DNA of 19,683 bases from an uncultured Erythrobacteraceae bacterium (GTDB lineage: Bacteria > Pseudomonadota > Alphaproteobacteria > Sphingomonadales > Sphingomonadaceae): assembly GCA_946482075.1 (NCBI GenBank), contig CAMLQG010000068.1, positions 1-19,683 of the forward strand. Reading direction: 5' to 3'. Each line of letters begins with the position of its first letter. Positions within the stretch are counted from its first letter, which is position 1. A program made the position numbers and the translations under genes. Below the pieces are notes generated by a model. That model saw only the letters and a list, made by a program, of their open reading frames with translations. It was not told the DNA's origin and did not search any database. Positions 13,486-19,683 of this stretch are shown piece by piece.

Positions 13486-14226
13486 CTAACCTTCCGCCAG
13501 CGCCATCCAGGGCGGGGCGAGGGCGGGCTCGATATCCTCGACCCGCAGATGATCCACCGCGAGGCCCAGCGTGGGATATTCGCAGCGCCGCCGCTTCGGG
13601 TCCGAACGGTCCATCGGCACCACCACCAGCCGGCGATTGACCTTCTGCCGCCAGTTCATCCGCGCGGTGTTCTCCTGCCCGACATAGCAGCCCTTGCTGA
13701 AGCTCACGCCATGCAGTTCCACTGCATTGCATTCGAGCCAGAGCGTCTCACCCTCACCAAGATCGGCGCGCCCTTCCGCCACGCCGACATGCAGGCGATG
13801 CGTGGTCCACGCGTCGTCCGCCGGCCGGTCTTCCGGCGTGCTCTTGCCGATCCAGCGCTGCCCCAACGCCGCGAGGCGCGGATCTGGGGCGCCGCCATCG
13901 CCGGCGGGTTCGGACTGCCAGTAGACGCCCAGGCTGTCGTCGCGCCCGATCGCGATCTTGCGGCGCAGGCGATAGAGATTGAGACGCTTGATCAGATCGT
14001 CCGCCGCGTCCGCCTCGCAATCGATCAGCAGGCTGTCATGGGCGCCGGGCCACACGATGAAATCGAACAGCACCTTGCCCTGAGCGGTCAGCAGCGCGGC
14101 CCAGACGGGAAGCCGGCCCGAGACGTCATTGGTGACGAGGCCCTGGAGGAAACCGGCCACGTCCTCGCCCTCCTCGGTGGGGGCGACACGGATGATTGCG
14201 CGGGAAAACAGGCGATCGGAAGACAT
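13486..14226 (-). CDS. ygfZ: Folate-binding protein YgfZ / CAF17-like iron-sulfur maturation factor
   Basis: YgfZ (CAF17/IBA57 family) binds tetrahydrofolate and helps assemble or repair certain Fe-S enzymes, including radical-SAM MiaB in E. coli. The 246-residue product has the GcvT-like N-terminal part with FLQGLVTNDV (residues 26-35) and the invariant KGCYVGQE motif (178-185, Cys180) in the context FSKGCYVGQENTARM. Length and motif fit the family; the C-terminal barrel is short, as in alphaproteobacterial members. ATG 14226 is directly preceded by the spacer that contains a paired repeat. Folate dependence gives a loose link to the folB-like gene, but they are 6 kb apart and not co-transcribed. 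Confidence 0.93.
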   Translation of the reverse strand: MSSDRLFSRAIIRVAPTEEGEDVAGFLQGLVTNDVSGRLPVWAALLTAQGKVLFDFIVWPGAHDSLLIDCEADAADDLIKRLNLYRLRRKIAIGRDDSLGVYWQSEPAGDGGAPDPRLAALGQRWIGKSTPEDRPADDAWTTHRLHVGVAEGRADLGEGETLWLECNAVELHGVSFSKGCYVGQENTARMNWRQKVNRRLVVVPMDRSDPKRRRCEYPTLGLAVDHLRVEDIEPALAPPWMALAEG

Positions 14227-14280
14227 GGAGGCAAGGTGGCGGCTTCGTTGGGAAAATCAATAGTCAGAGGACACCTTGTG

Positions 14281-14346
14281 CCGTTCGCTTCGAGCGAAGC
14301 CGAGAAGCGTGGCACGCGGTGTCTCGACTTCGCTCGACACGAATGG
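14281..14346. repeat. Paired inverted repeat, TCGAGCGAAG family
   Basis: The left arm CCGTTCGCTTCGAGCGAAG and the right arm, which on the other strand reads CCATTCGTGTCGAGCGAAG, form an imperfect hairpin of about 66 nt. Its outer end shares CCGTTCG with the CTGAGCTTGTCGAAG family, but the core differs. It lies in the divergent spacer between the ygfZ-like and yqgE genes, where a terminator is not needed. This argues for a dispersed repeat rather than a gene-specific signal. Confidence 0.8.
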
Positions 14347-14457
14347 ACTTTGTTTTTGCTGATCTCGCCGTCCTCGCAGCCCGCCCCGTCGCTTTCCGCT
14401 TTTTCCGGCTCGCAGGCCATTTGCATCCCGGCCGCGCAGGCGTAGCATCGCGGGCTA

Positions 14458-15018
14458 ATGAGCGAGGCGGAATATCTTGCGGGCCGGCTGCTGCTGGCGA
14501 TGCCCGGCATGGCGGACCCCAATTTCGATCACGCGGTGATCGCGATGTGCGTCCATGACGAGAACGGCGCGTTGGGCATCGGGATCGGCCATGTCCGCGC
14601 GGGCATCCGCCTGCATGCGCTGATGCGCGAAGTCGGGCTCGATCCCGGCCGGGCGCCCGATTGCGAGATCCATCACGGGGGCCCGGTGGAGCCGGGGCGT
14701 GGCTTCATTCTCCATTCGCGCGACTGGCACGAGGAAGAGACGGTGGAAGTAGGCGAACTCTGGGCGCTCTCCGCCTCGATCGGCACGCTGCGCGCCATTG
14801 CGGAAGGAAAGGGCCCAGAACGCTGGCTGGTCGCGCTCGGCTATGCCGGCTGGGCGCCGGGCCAGCTGGAAGAGGAAATGCGCCGCCATGGCTGGTTCCC
14901 CGCCAACGGCCGCGAGGAAATCCTGTTTGATGCGCAGGCGGACGGCCGCTGGACCGCGGCCTGGCGGGCAGACGGCATCGATCCCGCGCTGCTGGTGGGG
15001 GAAACCGGGCGGGCTTGA
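14458..15018 (+). CDS. yqgE: YqgE/AlgH family protein (DUF179)
   Basis: The 186-residue product contains the family pattern: LAGRLLLAMPGMADPNFDHAV with VIAMCVHDENGALGIGIGH, then HHGGPVEPGRGFILH and the later GYAGWAPGQLEEE motif. This is the YqgE/AlgH family, which is widespread, soluble and without a settled biochemical role (AlgH was tied to alginate regulation in Pseudomonas). ATG 14458 fits the conserved start. No strong ribosome binding site is visible. It is divergent from the ygfZ-like gene, and a paired repeat begins 22 nt after its stop. Confidence 0.95.
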   Translation: MSEAEYLAGRLLLAMPGMADPNFDHAVIAMCVHDENGALGIGIGHVRAGIRLHALMREVGLDPGRAPDCEIHHGGPVEPGRGFILHSRDWHEEETVEVGELWALSASIGTLRAIAEGKGPERWLVALGYAGWAPGQLEEEMRRHGWFPANGREEILFDAQADGRWTAAWRADGIDPALLVGETGRA

Positions 15019-15040
15019 CCGAAATCGTGGAATTCTTGCC

Positions 15041-15130
15041 CCGTTCGTGCTGAGCTTGTCGAAGGACCGTTTTTCCGTTCTTCTACGGCCAAAGCGAAAA
15101 GCTGTGCTTCGACAAGCTCAGCACGAACGG
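15041..15130. repeat. Paired inverted repeat, CTGAGCTTGTCGAAG family, copy 4
   Basis: Both arms read CCGTTCGTGCTGAGCTTGTC on their own strands, where copies 2 and 3 have CGTCCTGAGC. The same C-to-G change is present in both arms, so pairing is kept. The inner ends differ (GAAGGACCG against GAAGCACAG). It lies between the yqgE stop and the dienelactone hydrolase-like start. Confidence 0.88.
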
Positions 15131-15143
15131 TTGTGGAGCGGGC

Positions 15144-15878
15144 ATGGAAGAGATTGCGATCCAAACGGGCGAGGGGACTTGCCCCACCTACGTCTTCACA
15201 CCCGCCGGCAGCGGCCCTTGGCCGGCAGCGATCTTCTACATGGATGGGCTCGGCGTCCGGCCGACCCTGTTCGCGATGGCCCAGCGGCTAGCGGATGCGG
15301 GCTATGTCGTGCTGTTGCCCGATCTCTATTATCGGATGGGCCCTTACGAACCCTTCGTTCCTGCGGACGTCTTTGCCGGCGGCAATCCGCTAAGCGTGAT
15401 CGGCGCGCATTTTTCGAGCACCAGCACCCGGCTCGCGGGCGTGGATACGGCGGCCTATCTCGCTTATCTCGATACGCGCGGCGATGTGGTTCCGGGCAAG
15501 GTCGGGCTGACCGGCTATTGCATGGGCGGCGGCATGGCGATCACCGCGGCGGGGCTCCATCCCGATCGGATCGCGGCGGCGGCGAGCTATCATGGCGGCA
15601 ATCTGGCGACCGATTCGGACATCAGCCCGCATCTGCTCGCGCCCGCCATCAAGGGCCGGATCTATGTGGCCGGCGCGGTGGAGGATGGGTCCTATCCGCC
15701 GGAAATGGCCGAGAGGCTGGAACAGGCGCTCAGCGACGCCGGGGTCGACCATCTGTGCGAAACCTATGAAGGCGCGCTGCATGGATGGACCATGGCGGAT
15801 TTCCCGGTGTACAACGAGGCGGCGGCGGAACGGCACTGGCGCTCGCTGCTGGGGTTGTTCGAGGAGGCGCTGGCTTAG
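15144..15878 (+). CDS. Dienelactone hydrolase family protein
   Basis: The 244-residue alpha/beta hydrolase has the dienelactone hydrolase nucleophile motif GYCMGGG (residues 124-130, Cys126 where other hydrolases have Ser), and the late histidine H213 in ALHGW. An acidic site near E180/D181 (AGAVEDGSYP) fits the Cys-His-Asp triad. The N-terminal half has FYMDGLGVRP with a downstream VVLLPDLYYR. Family members hydrolyse dienelactone in aromatic breakdown, but many act on other esters and the true substrate here is unknown. ATG 15144 has GGAG 5-6 nt upstream. No catechol pathway genes are nearby, so an aromatic role is not supported by context. Confidence 0.9.
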   Translation: MEEIAIQTGEGTCPTYVFTPAGSGPWPAAIFYMDGLGVRPTLFAMAQRLADAGYVVLLPDLYYRMGPYEPFVPADVFAGGNPLSVIGAHFSSTSTRLAGVDTAAYLAYLDTRGDVVPGKVGLTGYCMGGGMAITAAGLHPDRIAAAASYHGGNLATDSDISPHLLAPAIKGRIYVAGAVEDGSYPPEMAERLEQALSDAGVDHLCETYEGALHGWTMADFPVYNEAAAERHWRSLLGLFEEALA

Positions 15879-15896
15879 CTCCGTCAAAGAACCGCT

Positions 15897-16015
15897 CCGT
15901 TCGCCCTGAGCTTGTCGGAAGCGAAGCTGTGCGAAGCACAACGGCCGCCTTTCTCCTTGAACGGAGAGTGGGCCGAAAAAGAAAAGCGGTGCTTCGACAA
16001 GCTCAGCACGAACGG
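15897..16015. repeat. Paired inverted repeat, CTGAGCTTGTCGAAG family, copy 5 (enlarged and mismatched)
   Basis: The outer parts read CCGTTCGCCCTGAGCTTGTC on the left and, on the other strand, CCGTTCGTGCTGAGCTTGTC on the right, so the arms differ at two positions. At 119 nt it is about 30 nt longer than the other copies because of extra central sequence, which itself holds a short inverted repeat (CGGCC with GGCCG). The two arms look as if they came from different sub-variants. Confidence 0.82.
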
Positions 16016-16072
16016 GTCCTGAGGGTGCGAATCCTTCCTCACCAAGAGCGGCTGGGGAATGCAGCAAGAAAG

Positions 16073-16084
16073 TTGTCTATACAA
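16073..16084. promoter_or_regulatory. Possible regulator operator upstream of the aldehyde dehydrogenase gene
   Basis: The dyad TTGT-CTAT-ACAA (12 nt) lies 50 nt before the aldehyde dehydrogenase start. It resembles the TTGTATACAA-type sites of GntR/FCD regulators, and TATACAAT within it could be a -10 element. No GntR gene is in the window. The site is short, so chance is a real alternative. Confidence 0.4.
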
Positions 16085-16134
16085 TGGACGATCACCGCCC
16101 TATGGTCGCACGGTCGCATTCCAGGAGAGTTTAC

Positions 16135-17619
16135 ATGGCTACCGACGCTGCCGAACTGATCAGGCATCCGGACAAGTTCTTCATCGACGGCGAGTGGATC
16201 GCCCCGTCGAGCGATTCGAGAATCGATGTCATTTCTCCCTCGACGGAGGAAACCTTCGTCACCGTGGCCGAAGCGCAGGCCGCCGACATGCACCGCGCCA
16301 TCGCAGCGGCGCGCAAGGCGTTCGACCAAGGGCCGTGGCCGCGCATGAGCCATGCGGAGCGCGCCGGTTATCTGCGCCTGATGGCCCGCAAGATCGACGA
16401 ACACAGCCAGAAGCTCAGTCGCATCTGGACGGGCGAGATCGGCGTGGCCAGCCAACTGGCCGATCTGTGGCCCGGCGGCGTCGCCTTCCTCTATGATTTT
16501 TACGCCGACCTGGCGGGCACGTTCCCCTTCGTGGAACGGCATGAGGCGCTGCATTCGCCCGGCAGCGCCATCGGCCTGCTGGCGCATGAGCCGGTGGGCG
16601 TGGTCGGCGCGATCGTGCCGTGGAACGGTCCGCTGACGCTGATCGCCTGCAAGATTGCCCCGGCCCTGCTCGCAGGCTGCACCGTGGTTCTCAAATCCTC
16701 CCCTGAAACGCCGGGCGAAGGCCTCGCCATGGCGGAAATCGCGGAGGAGATCGGCCTGCCGCCGGGCGTGCTGAACTGCGTCACGGCCGATCGCGAAGTG
16801 TCGGAACTGCTCGTCCGCAGCCCGGATGTGGACAAGATCTCCTTCACCGGATCGAGCGCTGCGGGCAAGCGCATCGCCTCCATCTGCGGTGAGCGGATCG
16901 CGCGCATCACGCTGGAGCTGGGCGGCAAGTCCGCCGCGGTGATCCTGGACGACGCCGATATCGAGGAGACGACCGAGGCGCTCGCCCAGGGCACGCGCCT
17001 GCTCACCGGCCAGGTCTGCGCGGCGTTGACGCGTATCGTCGTCACGCGCGACAGGCACGACCAGTTCGTCGATGCGCTGTCGTCCGCCTTCGCCAGGATC
17101 AAGGTCGGCGATCCCTATGACGCGGCGACCGAAATGGGCCCGCTCGCCATGCAGCGCCAGCGAGACCGGGTGGAAGGTTACATCGCCAAGGGCCTGGAAG
17201 AAGGTGCGAAACTGGCGGCAGGCGGCAAGCGGCCCAGCCACCTCAATCGCGGCTTCTTTGTCGAACCGACGATCTTCTCCAATGTCGACAATTCCATGGT
17301 CATCGCACGCGAGGAGATCTTCGGCCCCGTGGTCAGCGTGATCCCGGCCAATGACGAAGCCCATGCGATCGCCATCGCCAATGATTCCGATTTCGGCCTC
17401 AACGCCTCGGTCTTCACGCAGGATGTCGAGCGCGCCTATGCCGCCGCGCGGCAGTTGCGTTCGGGTACGGTGGCGCACAATGCCTTCCGTGCCGATCTCT
17501 CGATCGCGTTCGGCGGGTTCAAGCAGTCCGGCATCGGCCGCGAAGGTGGCGTGGAAGGGCTGCGGCCCTATCTCGAAGCGAAGACGATCATCCTGAACGA
17601 AGTCCCTTCGGGCTTCTGA
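16135..17619 (+). CDS. NAD(P)-dependent aldehyde dehydrogenase
   Basis: The 494-residue product is a typical ALDH-superfamily enzyme that oxidises an aldehyde to the acid. It has the coenzyme-binding VPWNGPL (N164) and VLKSSPETP (K187), and the FTGSSAAGKRI turn (residues 237-247). The general base E261 is in LELGGKS, and the nucleophile C295 is in TGQVCAALTR. The C-terminal EEIFGPVVSVIP and GGFKQSGIGREGG blocks are also present. ATG 16135 is chosen because AGGAG precedes it by 7 nt and the protein then begins like other members; an in-frame ATG at 16084 lies inside the candidate operator. The substrate is not readable from sequence. A stem-loop follows the stop by about 45 nt. Confidence 0.95.
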   Translation: MATDAAELIRHPDKFFIDGEWIAPSSDSRIDVISPSTEETFVTVAEAQAADMHRAIAAARKAFDQGPWPRMSHAERAGYLRLMARKIDEHSQKLSRIWTGEIGVASQLADLWPGGVAFLYDFYADLAGTFPFVERHEALHSPGSAIGLLAHEPVGVVGAIVPWNGPLTLIACKIAPALLAGCTVVLKSSPETPGEGLAMAEIAEEIGLPPGVLNCVTADREVSELLVRSPDVDKISFTGSSAAGKRIASICGERIARITLELGGKSAAVILDDADIEETTEALAQGTRLLTGQVCAALTRIVVTRDRHDQFVDALSSAFARIKVGDPYDAATEMGPLAMQRQRDRVEGYIAKGLEEGAKLAAGGKRPSHLNRGFFVEPTIFSNVDNSMVIAREEIFGPVVSVIPANDEAHAIAIANDSDFGLNASVFTQDVERAYAAARQLRSGTVAHNAFRADLSIAFGGFKQSGIGREGGVEGLRPYLEAKTIILNEVPSGF

Positions 17620-17664
17620 CACGAGTTTCCGGGCGGCGCCCCATCGCGCCTATCGGGTCGCATG

Positions 17665-17716
17665 CCCGCCATGTCATAGCGCGCTGTCCTACACGGCAAA
17701 GCTATGGCATGGCGGG
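17665..17716. terminator. 16-bp stem-loop after the aldehyde dehydrogenase gene
   Basis: CCCGCCATGTCATAGC (17665-17680) pairs with GCTATGGCATGGCGGG (17701-17716) along all 16 positions, with one G-U pair in RNA and a 20-nt loop. There is no following T tract, so termination is not certain; a 3'-end stabiliser or dispersed repeat is equally possible. Confidence 0.6.
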
Positions 17717-17747
17717 TTTATGCTTTGGGGCTCCCACTTCCTTTTCT

Positions 17748-17832
17748 TCCGTCATGCCAGCGCGGGCTGGCATCTCGTTCGGCTATGTGGAGCCCTTTCG
17801 AGAGCAATCCCGGCCTGCGCCGGGATGACGGA
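17748..17832. repeat. Composite paired repeat bounded by TCCGTCAT/ATGACGGA
   Basis: The outer inverted repeat TCCGTCAT (17748-17755) and ATGACGGA (17825-17832) encloses two small hairpins. One is ATGCCAGC/GCTGGCAT (17754-17761 with 17766-17773), the other ATCCCGGC/GCCGGGAT (17807-17814 with 17819-17826), each with a 4-nt loop. The CGTCATCCCGGC-type hairpin is a well-known kind of alphaproteobacterial intergenic repeat. The two hairpins have different stems, as in bipartite repetitive elements. Confidence 0.8.
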
Positions 17833-17886
17833 TCGGGGCGGGGCGAGCGCCTCTGCAGAGCCCTCCGAACTTTCCCTCAGGACAGT

Positions 17887-17910
17887 GTCAACTGTGTCAA
17901 CCTGTTCAAC
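17887..17910. repeat. Three direct repeats with a 9-nt period before the dihydroorotase gene
   Basis: GTCAAC (17887-17892), GTCAAC (17896-17901) and TTCAAC (17905-17910) are spaced exactly 9 nt apart, with the last ending 15 nt before the ATG at 17926. The array may be a regulator-binding series, a translation-enhancing leader or a small dispersed repeat. No strong Shine-Dalgarno is seen between it and the start. Confidence 0.55.
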
Positions 17911-17925
17911 TTAACGGCCTGAAAC

Positions 17926-19248
17926 ATGAACAACAACGCGCCTGAACTCGTCCTCGCCAACGGCACCGTCCACACGCCGTCGGGCCCGGTCATCGCCGAC
18001 GTAGCGGTGCGGGACGGACGAATCACCGGCATCGGCTCCTATTCCGAGGGCCGGCGGATCGATTGCACCGGGCTCGATGTCCTGCCCGGCGTGATCGACA
18101 GCCAGGTCCATTTCCGCGAGCCGGGGCTGGAGCATAAGGAGGATCTCGAGACCGGCAGCCGCGCTGCGGTGATGGGCGGTGTGACCGCCGTGTTCGAAAT
18201 GCCCAACACCTCCCCCAACACGGATTCCGAGATGCGCGTGCACGACAAGCTGGAACGCGCCCATCATCGCATGTGGTGTGACCATGCCTTCTATGTCGGC
18301 GCGACGGCCGACAATGCGGAGGAACTGGGCGAGCTGGAGCGGATTCCCGGTACGGCGGGAGTGAAGATATTCATGGGCGCTTCCACCGGCAGCCTGCTGG
18401 TGGCCGAAGACGATGCGCTGGCTCGCGTGCTGTCCCATGGCCGCCGCCGCGTGGCGATCCATGCGGAAGACGAAGCGCGGATGAATGCGCGCAAGGATCA
18501 TCGGGTGGAAGGCGATCCGTCCAGCCATCCCGTCTGGCGCGACGATGAAAGTGCGATGCTGGCCACGCAGCGCATCCTGCGCCTGGCGCGCGCGGCGAAG
18601 CGGCCGATCCACATCCTGCATGTGACGACGCCGGCCGAGCTCGAAGTGATTTCCCGGCACCGCGACATCGCCAGCTGCGAAGTGACGCCCCAGCACCTCA
18701 CACTCGCGGGCGAGGACGCCTATCCTCGCCTCGGCACCTATGCCCAGATGAACCCGCCGATCCGCAGCGCGGCGCATGTCGCTGGGCTGTGGCACTGGCT
18801 GGTGCAGGGCGTGCCCGACGTGATCGGTTCGGACCATGCGCCCCATACGATGGAAGAGAAGGCCAAGCCCTATCCCGCCAGCCCCAGTGGCATGCCCGGC
18901 GTGCAGACGCTGGTGCCGCTGATGCTGGACCATGTCGCCAAGGGGCGAATGAGCCTGGAACGGTTCATCGACATGACCAGCGCCGGTGTTCAGCGGATCT
19001 TCGGCCTGGTCGGCAAGGGCCGCATCGCGGCAGGCTATGACGGCGATTTCACGATCGTCGACCGCAAGGGCAGTTTCACCGTCACCGAGGACTGGCTGCA
19101 GAGCCGCTGCGGCTGGTCGCCCTTCACCGGCATGGAGCTGCAGGGCCGCGTGATCGGCACCGTGGTGCGCGGCCATCTCGCCATGTGGGAAGGCCAGCTC
19201 GGCAACCAGGCGGTAGGCGAGAAATTGCGGTTTGCGGGGTGTCTATAG
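17926..19248 (+). CDS. pyrC: Dihydroorotase (type I amidohydrolase) with Q-x-H metal motif
   Basis: Dihydroorotase cyclises N-carbamoyl-aspartate to dihydroorotate in pyrimidine synthesis. The 440-residue product has the amidohydrolase layout: VLPGVIDSQVHFREPG (residues 52-67), MPNTSPNT (92-99), and K147 in VKIFMGAS as the likely carboxylated lysine. H179 in AIHAED, H232 in LHVTTP and D303 in GSDHAPH follow. The first metal motif is Q60-x-H62 instead of the usual H-x-H, a known variant in some dihydroorotase groups. Allantoinase or another cyclic amidohydrolase is a less likely alternative. ATG 17926 is chosen from the conserved start; no strong ribosome binding site is visible. It converges with the transporter gene across a perfect 12-bp inverted repeat. 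Confidence 0.88.
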   Translation: MNNNAPELVLANGTVHTPSGPVIADVAVRDGRITGIGSYSEGRRIDCTGLDVLPGVIDSQVHFREPGLEHKEDLETGSRAAVMGGVTAVFEMPNTSPNTDSEMRVHDKLERAHHRMWCDHAFYVGATADNAEELGELERIPGTAGVKIFMGASTGSLLVAEDDALARVLSHGRRRVAIHAEDEARMNARKDHRVEGDPSSHPVWRDDESAMLATQRILRLARAAKRPIHILHVTTPAELEVISRHRDIASCEVTPQHLTLAGEDAYPRLGTYAQMNPPIRSAAHVAGLWHWLVQGVPDVIGSDHAPHTMEEKAKPYPASPSGMPGVQTLVPLMLDHVAKGRMSLERFIDMTSAGVQRIFGLVGKGRIAAGYDGDFTIVDRKGSFTVTEDWLQSRCGWSPFTGMELQGRVIGTVVRGHLAMWEGQLGNQAVGEKLRFAGCL

Positions 19249-19251
19249 GCC

Positions 19252-19288
19252 CGTCATTGCGAGCGTCGCTTCGCTCCTCGCAATGACG
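19252..19288. repeat. Inverted repeat CGTCATTGCGAG, probable bidirectional terminator
   Basis: CGTCATTGCGAG (19252-19263) and CTCGCAATGACG (19277-19288) are perfect complements with a 13-nt loop. The element fits exactly between the stop of dihydroorotase (19248) and the stop of the convergent transporter gene (19289-19291). The same hairpin type is a common dispersed repeat in alphaproteobacteria. Here it is placed to end both transcripts, although no T tract is present. Confidence 0.85.
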
Positions 19289-19683
19289 TCAGGAAGGAGA
19301 TTGCTCCGCCCCCCTCCTTGTCCACAGATCCCAGCAGAACACCGCAATCGCGCTCCAGATGGCGATGAAGCTGGCCATCTGGGCGGGCTTGAGCGTTTCG
19401 GAGAACAGCGTCAGGCCCAGGATGAAGATCAGCGAGGGCGCGATGAACTGGATGAAGCCGAGCAGCGAATAGTCCATCCGCCGCGCGGCCACGGTGAAGA
19501 ACAGCAGCGGCACCGCCGTGATCACGCCGGCCAGCATGGTCATCCCCGTGGTGAGCGCCTCGTCGCCGAAAGCGAGGCCGCCATGATGTGCGTTGTACCA
19601 CAGGATCAGCGCGGCCGGCGGGGCGAGCAGGATCGCTTCGGTCGTCAGGCCGGGCAGGGCGTCGACATGGACCTGGCGGCGCA
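19289..19683 (-). CDS. rarD: RarD-like EamA/DMT-superfamily transporter, C-terminal part (partial)
   Basis: About 130 C-terminal residues are present; the gene enters from beyond the window end. The frame gives LPGLTTEAILLAPPAALILW followed by YNAHHGG, then MLAGVITAVPLLFFTVAARR, MDYSLLGFIQFIAPSLIFIL and SETLKPAQMASFIAIW. This is the RarD pattern in the drug/metabolite transporter superfamily (notably P-L-x-x-F-x-x-A-A-x-x and G-x-x-Q-Y/F-I-x-P-S). About four hydrophobic spans are visible. The substrate is unknown. The stop TGA (complement of 19289-19291) directly abuts the inverted repeat. Confidence 0.88.
   Translation of the reverse strand, partial: RRQVHVDALPGLTTEAILLAPPAALILWYNAHHGGLAFGDEALTTGMTMLAGVITAVPLLFFTVAARRMDYSLLGFIQFIAPSLIFILGLTLFSETLKPAQMASFIAIWSAIAVFCWDLWTRRGAEQSPS

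Larger units (their letters stand above)
17620..17925. other. Gene-free spacer between aldehyde dehydrogenase and dihydroorotase
   Basis: About 306 nt carry no convincing gene. The spacer holds, in order, a 16-bp stem-loop (17665-17716), a paired CGTCAT-type repeat (17748-17832) and a 9-nt-period triple repeat (17887-17910) next to the dihydroorotase start. Open frames across it have no recognisable protein features and coincide with the repeats. Confidence 0.75.

Noticed and set aside
14798..15769. + strand open frame of about 323 codons crossing yqgE, a repeat and the dienelactone hydrolase-like gene
   Set aside because: It passes through an inverted repeat and two real genes in another frame, and has no family features.
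16039..17622. Very long open frame (about 527 codons) on the - strand opposite the aldehyde dehydrogenase gene
   Set aside because: It is rich in Arg, His, Asp and Gly with no domain or membrane pattern, and lies antisense to a gene with all ALDH motifs; high GC makes such frames common.
17700..17925. Small + strand open frames of 60-70 codons in the spacer before pyrC
   Set aside because: They run through hairpin repeats, lack ribosome binding sites and have no protein-like pattern.
17911..19176. Long - strand open frame opposite the dihydroorotase gene
   Set aside because: His/Ala/Arg-rich shadow of a gene with complete amidohydrolase motifs.
1..19683. Mobile elements, CRISPR arrays, toxin-antitoxin pairs, tRNA or rRNA genes, phage genes
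   Set aside because: I looked on both strands and saw no transposase, integrase, regular spacer array, tRNA-like cloverleaf or rRNA segment.

Overview
The window reads as ordinary chromosomal DNA of an alphaproteobacterium, most probably a member of the Sphingomonadales (Novosphingobium/Erythrobacter-like). The grounds are high GC, compact operons with overlapping stop and start codons, the aa3-type cytochrome oxidase assembly order ctaD-ctaB-coxF-ctaG-ctaE-DUF983-surf1 followed nearby by thrC, an L21 with a Lys/Ala-rich tail, and intergenic spacers full of short paired inverted repeats. This assignment is inferred from gene order and sequence style, not from a search.

Layout. 1-3657 (+): the end of cytochrome c oxidase subunit I, then heme O synthase, a 44-residue CoxF-like membrane peptide, the copper chaperone CtaG, subunit III, a DUF983 zinc-ribbon membrane protein and SURF1. 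Together they make and metallate the terminal oxidase. 3768-4623: a divergent pair, an AHSA1/SRPBCC protein (-) and an ArsR regulator (+), sharing a perfect palindrome that runs into the ArsR start codon. 4673-7070 (+): threonine synthase and an RlmI-type methyltransferase. 7262-9728 (+): a tight five-gene run, folB-like, unknown, moaA, moaD, moaE (pterin and molybdenum-cofactor chemistry). 9792-10217 (+): a small membrane protein with a strong terminator. 10411-10932 (-): a lipoprotein. 11163-11857 (+): ribosomal proteins L21 and L27 behind a TTGACA promoter. 12051-13481 (+): a GNAT acetyltransferase and a TetR regulator. 13486-14226 (-): YgfZ/CAF17-like folate-binding protein. 14458-17619 (+): YqgE/AlgH, dienelactone hydrolase-like protein, aldehyde dehydrogenase. 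17926-19248 (+): a dihydroorotase with a Q-x-H metal motif. 19289-19683 (-): the C-terminal part of a RarD-like EamA transporter.

I see no phage, insertion sequence, CRISPR array, rRNA or tRNA, and no obvious defence or biosynthetic island. The most notable non-coding signal is the set of intergenic inverted repeats: five copies of one paired family built on CTGAGCTTGTCGAAG, placed between co-directional genes, plus several other families. Within these copies the two arms sometimes carry matching base changes. Other points worth checking are an intrinsic-terminator-like hairpin inside the first codons of DUF983, the palindrome over the ArsR start codon, a 9-nt-period triple repeat before the dihydroorotase gene, an unused strong Shine-Dalgarno in the rplU leader, and an uncharacterised 112-residue protein embedded between folB-like and moaA.
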